From positions 1 to 10,207 of the forward strand of contig JAJAZJ010000075.1 of the NCBI GenBank assembly GCA_026785795.1: DNA of 10,207 nt, written 5' to 3'. Position 1 is the stretch's first letter, and every line of letters begins with the position of its first letter. The stretch is from Pseudoxanthomonas sp. GTDB taxonomy: Bacteria; Pseudomonadota; Gammaproteobacteria; Xanthomonadales; Xanthomonadaceae. Under the pieces are notes generated by a model, which was not told where the DNA came from, did no database searches, and was given only the letters and a program-made list of their open reading frames with translations. A program made the position numbers and the translations under genes. This document shows, piece by piece, positions 1 to 8,754 of the stretch.

Positions 1-238
1 CAGGTTGTCGGGCCGCAGTTGTCGCACCCACCGCAGCTGTCAATGCCCGTTTGCTTGACCGGCGAAACCCGGCGGCCCACCGATTGCATCCACGCTGGCC
101 TGCCTTCACGCAACAGCGACAAGGCGATCGCGACGCGCAGCTTGCGCAGGCTGCCGGGAAACTGCGTCTTCGCCACGACCCAGACGCTCAGCAACACCGC
201 AACTGCGATGACGAAGTACTGCAGCAGCAGCGAATTGC

Positions 239-242
<4 letters not shown>
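1..242 (-). CDS. small Cys-rich membrane protein downstream of FeoB (C-terminus cut by window edge)
   Basis: This reading frame continues the feo operon. Its GTG start overlaps the feoB stop as GTGA (239-242), and 80 codons are visible before the window ends. Residues about 4-24 form one hydrophobic membrane segment. A basic, amphipathic stretch follows (about 31-60), and the visible end has three cysteines spaced CxxCxxC (C70, C73, C76) among Gly, Asn and Asp. This layout, an N-terminal helix plus a Cys-rich tail beside feoB, recalls the 'FeoB-associated Cys-rich membrane protein' group of Firmicutes. It occupies the place of feoC in enterobacteria. I recall short proteins of this kind (DUF6587-like) beside feoB in Xanthomonas and Stenotrophomonas, but cannot verify that here. 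A role in metal handling or FeoB assembly is inference from context. The ORF is supported by coupling and by sensible protein composition; the true C-terminus is not visible. Confidence 0.75.
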
Positions 243-2091
<1,849 letters not shown>

Positions 2092-2095
<4 letters not shown>

Positions 2096-2340
2096 GCCGC
2101 TTCGCCCTCAGTGCGCAGGTGCACGCGCGCGGCTTCACTGCGGCGCAGGGCAAAGCGGGTGAAACCCACCTGCACCAGCAAAGGCTCACCACCGAAGGGC
2201 CCGCAGACCAGCATTTCCACCCGCTCGCCGGCGACGAAGCCCAGTTCGCGCAGGCGCCGGGCAATATTGTCCTGGGCGCTCGATTCGTGGACCGATTCGA
2301 CGATGGCAGGGGTGCGTTTTGGCAGGTCTGCCAGGGTCAC
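2092..2340 (-). CDS. feoA: FeoA, SH3-like ferrous iron transport accessory protein
   Basis: An 82-residue cytoplasmic protein with the FeoA core fold pattern. It contains the RRLRELGFVAGERVEML segment (about 28-44), a central glycine-rich turn, and the terminal FALRRSEAARVHL strand pair typical of FeoA domains. FeoA proteins are small SH3-like partners needed for FeoB-dependent Fe(II) uptake. The start must be the GTG at 2340-2338. An in-frame TGA lies four codons upstream (2352-2350), no other start codon lies between, and the next internal Met is at residue 43, inside the domain. It is the first gene of the operon and its stop overlaps feoB. The ribosome binding site is weak. The Fur-like operator ends only 12 bases upstream of the start codon, so the leader is short. 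Confidence 0.95.
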
Positions 2341-2352
2341 GTGAAACGCTCA

Positions 2353-2371
2353 AATAGGAATTATTCTCATT
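2353..2371 (-). promoter_or_regulatory. Fur box (ferric uptake regulator operator) of the feo operon
   Basis: On the minus strand the site reads AATGAGAAT-A-ATTCCTATT, a 9-1-9 imperfect palindrome. The right arm matches the reverse complement of the left arm (ATTCTCATT) at 7 of 9 positions. It closely follows the GATAATGATAATCATTATC / TGAGAATnATTCTCA type of Fur consensus and sits in an AT-rich island within GC-rich DNA directly before feoA. Iron-loaded Fur is known to repress feo operons in many Gram-negative bacteria, so repression under iron sufficiency is the natural reading. The binding itself is inferred. Confidence 0.8.
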
Positions 2372-2374
2372 CTA
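2369..2374 (-). promoter_or_regulatory. candidate -10 element of the feo promoter
   Basis: The minus strand reads TAGAAT here, one mismatch from TATAAT. It abuts and overlaps the Fur palindrome by three bases. Transcription would start near 2361-2363, inside the Fur box, leaving a leader of about 20 bases before the feoA GTG. No convincing -35 hexamer is visible 16-18 bases upstream. The element is supported mainly by position and by overlap with the operator. Confidence 0.45.
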
Positions 2375-2414
2375 CCACCGGCACGCGCGGGTACGGCACG
2401 CCGGGGCGACGGGC

Positions 2415-2420
2415 TATGAT
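2415..2420 (+). promoter_or_regulatory. candidate -10 element of the liu operon promoter
   Basis: TATGAT lies 27 bases before the liuC ATG, in the short divergent region shared with feo. A start point near 2427 would give a leader of about 20 bases, and an AAGG ribosome binding site lies at 2438-2441. No good -35 hexamer is visible, which fits an activator-dependent or otherwise weak promoter. I could not recognise a binding site for a LiuR-type MerR regulator. Confidence 0.35.
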
Positions 2421-2447
2421 TCAGCCTCTCCGCAGGCAAGGCACCCC

Positions 2448-3239
2448 ATGTCGGACATGCTTCACAAGCTCCAGCACGGCAGCGTGCTGCACCTGCGCCT
2501 GAACCGACCAGCGCTTCACAACGCTTTCGACGCCAGCCTCATCGCCGAGCTCACCGCGGAACTGGTGGCCGCAGGCGCGGATGACGCGGTCCGCGCGGTC
2601 GTGCTGGAAGGCGCAGGCGTATCGTTCTCGGCCGGCGCGGACCTCAACTGGATGCGTGGCATGGCCACCGCCAGCGAGGATGAAAACCGCGAGGACGCGC
2701 TTGCGCTGGCGCGACTGATGCGGACCCTGGATGAACTTCCCAAACCCACCATTGCCCGCGTGCATGGGCATGCATTCGGTGGCGGCGTTGGCCTGGTGGC
2801 CTGCTGCGATATCGCCATCGGCGTGCCCGAGGCCAGGTTCGGCCTGACCGAAAGCCGCTTGGGACTGCTGCCGGCGGTGATTTCCCCCTACGTGATCGCC
2901 GCGATTGGTGCCCGGCAGGCGCGGCGCTGGTTTGCCACCGGCGAGCTGTTTGATGCGGCTACCGCGCTGCAGATCGGCCTGTTGCACCGGGTGGTGCCGC
3001 CGGAGCAGCTGGATGCAGCGCTGCAGCGACAGCTGGAGCTGCTGATGAAGGCAGGTCCTGTGGCTGCAGCGGGCGCCAAGGCATTGGTGGCTGGAGTGCT
3101 CGCCGCCTCCGATGGAGCCGCGCAGGACGCGACCAACGCCGACCTGATCGCTCGCCTGCGCGTGTCCGCCGAAGGCCAGGAGGGCGTGGCCGCCTTCCTT
3201 GAGCGGCGCAACCCCTCCTGGTCAGGCGATCCGCCATGA
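2448..3239 (+). CDS. liuC: methylglutaconyl-CoA hydratase (enoyl-CoA hydratase/isomerase family), leucine degradation
   Basis: A 263-residue crotonase-fold enzyme, the usual length for the family. It likely hydrates 3-methylglutaconyl-CoA to HMG-CoA between LiuB/LiuD and LiuE. The oxyanion-hole and CoA-binding elements are clear: SAGADLNWM (61-69), HAFGGGVGLVACCDIAIG (108-125) and FGLTESRLGLLPAVISPYV (131-149). Compared with classical crotonase, the second catalytic Glu is kept (E135, equivalent to E164). The first (E144 equivalent) is Gly at 115. As I recall, bacterial LiuC-type sequences share this pattern, together with the LLPAVISPYV segment in place of the GGTQRL motif. The assignment as liuC rather than a general enoyl-CoA hydratase rests on this subfamily look and on the carboxylase and HMG-CoA lyase genes that follow. 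The ATG at 2448 has AAGG six bases upstream. Confidence 0.88.
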   Translation: MSDMLHKLQHGSVLHLRLNRPALHNAFDASLIAELTAELVAAGADDAVRAVVLEGAGVSFSAGADLNWMRGMATASEDENREDALALARLMRTLDELPKPTIARVHGHAFGGGVGLVACCDIAIGVPEARFGLTESRLGLLPAVISPYVIAAIGARQARRWFATGELFDAATALQIGLLHRVVPPEQLDAALQRQLELLMKAGPVAAAGAKALVAGVLAASDGAAQDATNADLIARLRVSAEGQEGVAAFLERRNPSWSGDPP

Positions 3240-3271
3240 TCCAGGCGCAGCGCCTCTTTCCGGAAACGTGA
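3236..3271 (+). other. 11-codon mini-ORF bridging liuC and liuD (possible translational relay)
   Basis: The only real gap in the operon (liuC stop to liuD start, 36 bases) contains a tiny frame, MIQAQRLFPET. Its ATG overlaps the liuC stop as ATGA (3236-3239), and its TGA (3269-3271) lies four bases before the liuD ATG at 3276. Neighbouring genes in this operon are joined by the same ATGA overlap, so the frame could pass terminating ribosomes from liuC to liuD. No function of the peptide is implied. Chance occurrence is quite possible for so short a frame. Confidence 0.3.
3243..3255 (+). other. small GC-rich hairpin in the liuC-liuD gap
   Basis: AGGCGCAGCGCCT is a perfect odd-length palindrome that can fold as a 5-bp stem (AGGCG/CGCCT) with a three-base CAG loop, followed by CTTTCC. 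The stem is short and the T-run is poor, so it is not a convincing terminator. It could affect ribosome passage or mRNA processing between the two genes, or be incidental in GC-rich DNA. Confidence 0.3.
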
Positions 3272-3275
3272 GCCG

Positions 3276-5276
3276 ATGTTCTCCAAGATCCTGATTGCCA
3301 ACCGCGGGGAAATCGCCTGCCGCGTGATCCGCACGTGCCGCCAGTTGGGCATACGCACCGTGGCCGTGTATTCGGAGGCGGACGTAGACGCCCAGCACGT
3401 GCGCCTGGCGGACGAAGCCTACCCGGTCGGTGGCCCGCGCCCGGCAGACAGCTATCTGCGCGGCGACTCGATCCTGGAGGTGGCGCTACGCAGTGGTGCA
3501 GAGGCGATCCATCCCGGCTACGGATTCCTGTCGGAGAACGCCGACTTCGCCGAGGCCGTGGAGCAGGCCGGCCTGAGCTTCATCGGCCCCAGTGCGGCGA
3601 CGATGCGCAAGATGGGAAGCAAGGCCGGGGCCAAGGACCTGATGGCCGCGGCCGCCGTGCCGGTGGTGCCCGGGTATACCGGCGAGGACCAGTCGCCGGG
3701 CGTGCTCTCGCGCGAAGCCGCACGCATTGGCTTTCCGCTGATGATCAAGGCCGCGCACGGCGGCGGCGGCAAGGGCATGCGCATCGTCCACCGCCTGGAA
3801 GATTTCATCGCCCAGCTGGAAAGCTGCCAGCGCGAGGCCGCCAACGCGTTTGGCCGCGACCGCGTGCTGCTGGAGCGCTACGTGCAGTCGCCGCGCCACA
3901 TCGAGATCCAGGTGTTCGGCGATGCACACGGCAATACCATACATCTCAACGAGCGCGAGTGCTCGGCCCAGCGCCGCTACCAGAAGGTGCTGGAGGAATC
4001 GCCCTCGCCCTTCCTCACCCCCGCACTGGGCACGGCCATGGGCGATGCCGCGGTGAAAGCCGCGCACGCCATCGATTACGTGAATGCAGGCACGGTTGAA
4101 TTCATCGTCGACCCCGACGGTGCGTTCTACTTCATGGAGATCAACACCCGGCTGCAGGTGGAGCACCCGGTGACTGAAATGACCACCGGCCTGGACCTGG
4201 TGGCATGGCAGCTGCAGATTGCGGCCGGCCAGCCGCTTCCGCTGACCCAGGCGCAGGTGCCGCAGCACGGCCATGCGATCGAGGTGCGGCTGTATGCAGA
4301 AGATCCGGAGGCCGGCTTCCTGCCCGGTTCGGGCACCCTGGAAACGCTGGTCCTGCCGCCGGAATCGCCGGAGGTACGCATTGATACTGGGGTAGTCGAA
4401 GGCGACACGGTCAGTATTTTCTACGACCCGATGATCGCCAAGCTGATCGTGTGGGGCCCTGACCGCAACAGCGCCCTCGCCCGCCTGCGTGACGCGCTGG
4501 CACAGTGCGAGATACGCGGTCCCAAGTCCAATATCGATTTCCTGGAGCGCCTGGTGCGCCACCCTGCCGTGGTCAACGGCAGCATCGACACCGCCTACCT
4601 GGACCGGCATCTGGATGAATTCATGCCGGTGCACGGCATCAGCGGGAAACTGACGCTGGCGGCAGGCACCGCGGTCCTGTTGGCCCAGGAGGCCACGTCG
4701 AGATCTGCTGCCGTGAATTCGACCGACCCCAGCTCGCCGTGGGCGATCGCCGACGGCTGGCGACTTGGCCATGCTGGAAACCGGCCGCTCGCCTTCCTGC
4801 ACCGCGGCGAGGAACTGCTGCTCCTGGCCCATGGCGCGGCAGGTGAGTACCGGATTGAGCACGACCAGCAGACCCATGCGGTGCATGGCGCACACATGGT
4901 CGCGGACAGCCTTGGCCTGCGGCTAGGGTCCACGGCGCTGCGTTTCCGCGTGCGCCAGGATCCGCGCTACATCACCGTGCACGACGGCGAACAGCGGCTT
5001 GGCCTGGAGGTGGTGTCGCGCTACCGGCGCGCCGTCCCGGCTGCGGCCGGGGGCGATGAACGCATCACCGCGCCCATGCCCGGGCGCGTGGTGGTGCTGA
5101 AGGCGGCGGTGGGCGACAGCGTCAGCGCCGGCCAGGAGCTGATGGTAATCGAGGCCATGAAGATGGAGCTGGCGATCCGAGCGCCACGCGATGGCGTGGT
5201 CGCCGAACTGCGTGCCGCCAGCGGTGACTTCGTCGAAGCCGATGCGGTTCTAGCCACCCTGGAAGCATTGCCATGA
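3276..5276 (+). CDS. liuD: acyl-CoA carboxylase alpha subunit (biotin carboxylase + biotin carrier), methylcrotonyl-CoA carboxylase type
   Basis: A 666-residue biotin-dependent carboxylase subunit. The biotin carboxylase part spans about 1-447: N-terminal FSKILIANRGEIACRVIRT, the ATP-grasp glycine loop HGGGGKGM (161-168), ERECSAQRRYQKVLEE with K237 (228-241), and MEINTRLQVEHPVTE (287-301). A linker/BT-like region (about 450-590) follows, then a C-terminal biotinyl carrier domain (about 595-664) with EAMKM, biotin lysine K629. It carboxylates biotin with ATP and bicarbonate for transfer by a separate beta subunit. Length and organisation match LiuD/MccA; propionyl- or geranyl-CoA carboxylase alpha subunits look similar. 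The leucine assignment comes from its position between liuC and liuE. The beta subunit gene (liuB) is not adjacent. The ATG at 3276 begins at the conserved N-terminus. The stop overlaps liuE as ATGA. Confidence 0.93.
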   Translation: MFSKILIANRGEIACRVIRTCRQLGIRTVAVYSEADVDAQHVRLADEAYPVGGPRPADSYLRGDSILEVALRSGAEAIHPGYGFLSENADFAEAVEQAGLSFIGPSAATMRKMGSKAGAKDLMAAAAVPVVPGYTGEDQSPGVLSREAARIGFPLMIKAAHGGGGKGMRIVHRLEDFIAQLESCQREAANAFGRDRVLLERYVQSPRHIEIQVFGDAHGNTIHLNERECSAQRRYQKVLEESPSPFLTPALGTAMGDAAVKAAHAIDYVNAGTVEFIVDPDGAFYFMEINTRLQVEHPVTEMTTGLDLVAWQLQIAAGQPLPLTQAQVPQHGHAIEVRLYAEDPEAGFLPGSGTLETLVLPPESPEVRIDTGVVEGDTVSIFYDPMIAKLIVWGPDRNSALARLRDALAQCEIRGPKSNIDFLERLVRHPAVVNGSIDTAYLDRHLDEFMPVHGISGKLTLAAGTAVLLAQEATSRSAAVNSTDPSSPWAIADGWRLGHAGNRPLAFLHRGEELLLLAHGAAGEYRIEHDQQTHAVHGAHMVADSLGLRLGSTALRFRVRQDPRYITVHDGEQRLGLEVVSRYRRAVPAAAGGDERITAPMPGRVVVLKAAVGDSVSAGQELMVIEAMKMELAIRAPRDGVVAELRAASGDFVEADAVLATLEALP

Positions 5277-6169
5277 GCAGCGATGACATCCGCATCGTGG
5301 AAGTCGGCCCGCGCGATGGCCTGCAAAATGAAAAAACCATCATTGCCACGGCAGCCAAGATTGAACTGATAGACCGCCTCTCGGCAACGGGCCTGCGAAG
5401 CATCGAGGCCACCAGTTTCGTCAGCCCGAAGTGGGTGCCGCAGCTGGCCGATGCGGCCGAGGTATTTGCCGCCATCCAGCGCCGCGAAGGGGTGTCCTAC
5501 CCGGTGCTGGTTCCCAACGAAACCGGCTATGACCGGGCCAGGGCAGCGGGCGCCAGTGAGGTGGCGGTCTTCACGGCCGCCTCGGAGGCCTTCAACCAGA
5601 AGAACATCAACGCCAGCATCGACGAATCGCTGGAGCGCTTCGTGCCGGTGCTGCAGCGGGCCGGCGCCGATGGGGTCAGGGTGCGCGGCTATGTGTCCAC
5701 CGTGCTGGGCTGCCCGTACCAGGGCGAGGTGCCGGTGGCCGACGTGGTCAGGGTCGCTGCACGCCTGCATGCGCTGGGCTGTTACGAAATATCGCTCGGC
5801 GATACCATCGGCATCGGCACCCCGCACAAGGCTCGCGCCATGCTCAAGGCCGTCGCCGCCGAAATCCCGCTGTCTGCGCTTGCGGTGCATTTCCACGATA
5901 CCTATGGCCAGGCGCTGGCCAACATCCTGGCCTGCGTGGAGGCGGGGGTAAGCGTGGTGGATGCAGCGGTCTCCGGTACTGGCGGCTGCCCGTACGCACG
6001 CGGCGCCAGCGGCAACGTTGCCACCGAAGATGTGGTCTACCTGCTGCATGGCCTGGGGCTGCGCACCGGCGTAGACCCTGCCCTGCTCAGCGACACCGGG
6101 CGCTGGCTCTCCGCCCTGCTTGGCCGCGACAGCGGCAGCAAAGTGACCCGGGCACGCTTCGCAGCATGA
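5273..6169 (+). CDS. liuE: hydroxymethylglutaryl-CoA lyase
   Basis: A 298-residue TIM-barrel lyase that cleaves HMG-CoA to acetoacetate and acetyl-CoA, the last step of leucine degradation. Visible active-site elements are VEVGPRDGLQNE (9-20, R14 and D15), E45 in SIEATSFVSPKWVPQ, HFHDTYGQALAN with the metal ligands H207 and H209, and SGTGGCPYARGASGNVATED with the catalytic loop Cys C239 and the ligand N248. These correspond to human R41/D42, E72, H233/H235, C266 and N275, with matching spacing. The length fits the bacterial family (about 300 residues) and no targeting sequence is present. The ATG overlaps the liuD stop, with GGAAG (5261-5265) as ribosome binding site. Its own stop overlaps the next gene as ATGA. 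Isopropylmalate synthase-like relatives are excluded by the GGCPYA signature. Confidence 0.96.
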   Translation: MSSDDIRIVEVGPRDGLQNEKTIIATAAKIELIDRLSATGLRSIEATSFVSPKWVPQLADAAEVFAAIQRREGVSYPVLVPNETGYDRARAAGASEVAVFTAASEAFNQKNINASIDESLERFVPVLQRAGADGVRVRGYVSTVLGCPYQGEVPVADVVRVAARLHALGCYEISLGDTIGIGTPHKARAMLKAVAAEIPLSALAVHFHDTYGQALANILACVEAGVSVVDAAVSGTGGCPYARGASGNVATEDVVYLLHGLGLRTGVDPALLSDTGRWLSALLGRDSGSKVTRARFAA

Positions 6170-8754
6170 ACCCGCCGCCGCCAGGCAACTACGCTTCGCC
6201 TGGCGCGGAAAGCAGCATCCCCGACCACGCCGATACCCTGCGCAGCCTGCAGGCGGCGCTGGCCGACCCAGGCCTCGACGCGCACACGCGCCAACTGCTG
6301 GCACACGCGCTGACCGCGCTGCGGGAAACGCTTGCCGAAAAAGACCGCGCCCTGCTGCGCTACCGGGCCTTGTTCGATGCCGTGCCGGACCCGGTCAGTA
6401 TCCTGGCCGAAGACGGCACCGTGCTCGACTTGAACAAGGCCGGCATGCAGGCCTATCGCCGCCCGCGCGGTGAGATCGTGGGCCAGAACATCAACGTGCT
6501 CAATCCGGAATTGCCCCATGATCACCTGGGCGCGGTATGGGAAACCCTCAATCGCGGCGAGACCTACGTGATCGAGGTCACCAACATGCGCGGCGACGGC
6601 ACCCGCTTCCCGGTCGAGGTGCATTCGGCCAACATCGTCTTCGACGGTCGCAAGAGCCTGGTGGCGGTGGCCCGCGACCTGAGCGGGCGCCATGAAGCCG
6701 AACTGCGCTACCGCGAACTGATGGAAGCAATCGACAAAGGCATCGTGGTGCACAACCAGGCGCATCAGATCATCTATGGCAACCGTGCGGCGATGCGCAT
6801 CTTCGCGGTAGGCGAGGGCCAGCGCCTTGCGCAGGAACTCAGGCTGGACCGCTGGCGCATCGTCGACGAACGCGGCCACGAGATGGCCGCGGACGCAATT
6901 CCCGCCTACCGTGCGCTCGCCACCGGTCAAGTAGTGGAAAGCGTGCTGATGGGGCTCTATCACCGCGAAATGAAGCACCTGCTGTGGCTCACCGTCACCT
7001 CGGTGCCGCAGTTTCCGCCCGGCGGCGACCAGCCTACCCAGGTCACTTCGATCTTCAGCGATGTGACCGCGCTCAAGCGCGACAGCGCCCTGTTCGACCG
7101 CGCCCAGTCGCTGGCCAGGATCGGCGGCTGGGAATGGGACAACGGGCGCGATCGGGTGTACCTGACCGAAGAAGCGCAGCGCATCCTGGGCCCAAGCCAG
7201 CCGGCGCACGACATCGGCGCGATGCTGGCCTGCCTGCTGCACGCGGATGGCCTGCGGCTGCGCACGGCCATGGAGCGTGTGCTGCATGCGGGTGGCGGTT
7301 TCGACCTTGAGCTGCAGGGTATTCGCGCCGATGGACAGGGCTACTGGATCCGCGTCATCGGCGAGGCCGAGGCCAGCGACCCCGCGTCCTCGCGGATCAC
7401 CGGCACCCTGCAGGACATCTCCGATGACAAGCGGGTGGAGGAAACCCTGCGCATTCAGGCCCGTACCGATCCGCTGACCGGGCTGATGAACCGCGACGGG
7501 GTACTCAACGAACTCACCCAGCGCCTGGACGATCCCGCGCGCGCGCACGTGGCGCTGCTGTACATCGATCTGGATCGCTTCAAGATGGTCAACGACGTGC
7601 TTGGTCACAGTGCAGGCGACGAACTGCTGATGCAGGCCGCGGCACGCATCCTGCGGGCGGTTGGCGAGGAGGGACGCGTGGCGCGATTCGGCGGCGACGA
7701 GTTCCTGGTGGTGTGCGATGCGGGCAGCGACCCAGACCAGCCCGCACGCATGGCCGATGCCGTACTGGCAGCGTTCTCCGAGTCGTTCCAGTTCGGCACG
7801 GACGAGTTTTCCATCACCGCCAGCATCGGCATTGCGCGTGCGCCCAGCGACGGACAGCGCCCGCAGCAGCTTATCCAGAGCGCCGACATCGCCATGTACG
7901 ACAGCAAGCACCGCGCGCGCAATGGCTGGCAGTCCTTCACCCCTGAACTGGCGCGCCGCCAGCAGGACCGGCTGCAGATCGAGACCCAACTGCGGCGCGC
8001 GGTGGAAAACCAGGAATTCCGCCTGGTCTACCAGCCGCAGGTAGACCTGCGGCGCGGCGGCATCGTCGCGGCCGAAGCCCTGATCCGCTGGCAGAACCAC
8101 CAGTTGGGCGAGCTGCGCCCCGACCTGTTCATCAGCCACGCCGAAACCACGGGCGACATCGTGCGCATCGGCAGCTGGGTGCTGCGCGAAGCCTGCCGCC
8201 AGGTGCGCGAGTGGCAAGACCAGGGCCTGGGCATCGTGCGCGTGGCGGTCAACGTGTCCTACCGCCAGTTCAGCGGCGATGACCTGGTGGAAAAGGTGCG
8301 CGGGCTGCTGGCCGAATTTGGCTTGCCCGGCTCGGCACTTGAGCTTGAGTTCACCGAGCGCGTGCTGATCGAGGACGCTCCAGCCACGCTGCAGATATTT
8401 GCCGAACTGCGCGCCCTGGGCGTAATCCTGACTATCGACGATTTCGGCGAAGGCTACAGCGCCCTCAACTACCTGCGCCGCCTGCCCATCCATGGGCTGA
8501 AATTGAGCCAACTGTTCACCGAAGGCGTGCCCAACAACCGCTCGGACGTGGCCGTGTGCCAGGCAGTCTCCGCCATTGCCCGCAGCCTGGGCCTTGCGCT
8601 GGTGGCTGAGGGCGTGGAATCCGAGGCGCAGCGGCAATTCCTGCTGCAGCTGGGGGTTCCGGTAGGCCAGGGATTCCTGTTTGCCCCGGGACTGTCTGCC
8701 GATGAATTCGCCAGCCGCCTGCGTGCGCCGACTCAGCATGTTTCCAATGGCTGA
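6166..8754 (+). CDS. cytoplasmic PAS-PAS-PAS-GGDEF-EAL cyclic-di-GMP turnover protein
   Basis: An 862-residue signalling protein with no membrane segment. After a helical N-terminus (about 20-65) come three PAS-like regions: about 66-173 (ALFDAVPDPVSIL start), about 181-303 and about 308-424 (GGWEWD at 320-325). A GGDEF domain (about 430-593) has an intact GGDEF (509-513), DLDRFKMVND (468-477) and TDPLTGLMNRDG. No RxxD product-inhibition site lies at the usual spacing before GGDEF. The EAL domain (about 602-853) keeps E637 (EAL), N696, E731, D758/D759 (DDFG), K779, E815/E818 (AEGVE) and Q835, so phosphodiesterase activity looks possible. Both synthesis and hydrolysis of c-di-GMP therefore remain open. 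The PAS ligand is unknown. The ATG overlaps the liuE stop (ATGA) with no ribosome binding site of its own, so expression is probably coupled to leucine catabolism. Confidence 0.95.
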   Translation: MNPPPPGNYASPGAESSIPDHADTLRSLQAALADPGLDAHTRQLLAHALTALRETLAEKDRALLRYRALFDAVPDPVSILAEDGTVLDLNKAGMQAYRRPRGEIVGQNINVLNPELPHDHLGAVWETLNRGETYVIEVTNMRGDGTRFPVEVHSANIVFDGRKSLVAVARDLSGRHEAELRYRELMEAIDKGIVVHNQAHQIIYGNRAAMRIFAVGEGQRLAQELRLDRWRIVDERGHEMAADAIPAYRALATGQVVESVLMGLYHREMKHLLWLTVTSVPQFPPGGDQPTQVTSIFSDVTALKRDSALFDRAQSLARIGGWEWDNGRDRVYLTEEAQRILGPSQPAHDIGAMLACLLHADGLRLRTAMERVLHAGGGFDLELQGIRADGQGYWIRVIGEAEASDPASSRITGTLQDISDDKRVEETLRIQARTDPLTGLMNRDGVLNELTQRLDDPARAHVALLYIDLDRFKMVNDVLGHSAGDELLMQAAARILRAVGEEGRVARFGGDEFLVVCDAGSDPDQPARMADAVLAAFSESFQFGTDEFSITASIGIARAPSDGQRPQQLIQSADIAMYDSKHRARNGWQSFTPELARRQQDRLQIETQLRRAVENQEFRLVYQPQVDLRRGGIVAAEALIRWQNHQLGELRPDLFISHAETTGDIVRIGSWVLREACRQVREWQDQGLGIVRVAVNVSYRQFSGDDLVEKVRGLLAEFGLPGSALELEFTERVLIEDAPATLQIFAELRALGVILTIDDFGEGYSALNYLRRLPIHGLKLSQLFTEGVPNNRSDVAVCQAVSAIARSLGLALVAEGVESEAQRQFLLQLGVPVGQGFLFAPGLSADEFASRLRAPTQHVSNG

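Noticed and set aside
3486..4895. 469-codon open frame on the minus strand opposite liuD
   Set aside because: Shadow of the carboxylase gene. No domain is recognisable and the plus-strand frame has all family motifs.
8681..8746. Longer GNAT start at 8681
   Set aside because: It would add 22 residues overlapping the EAL domain coding sequence, with no family character before the FSIRAI strand.
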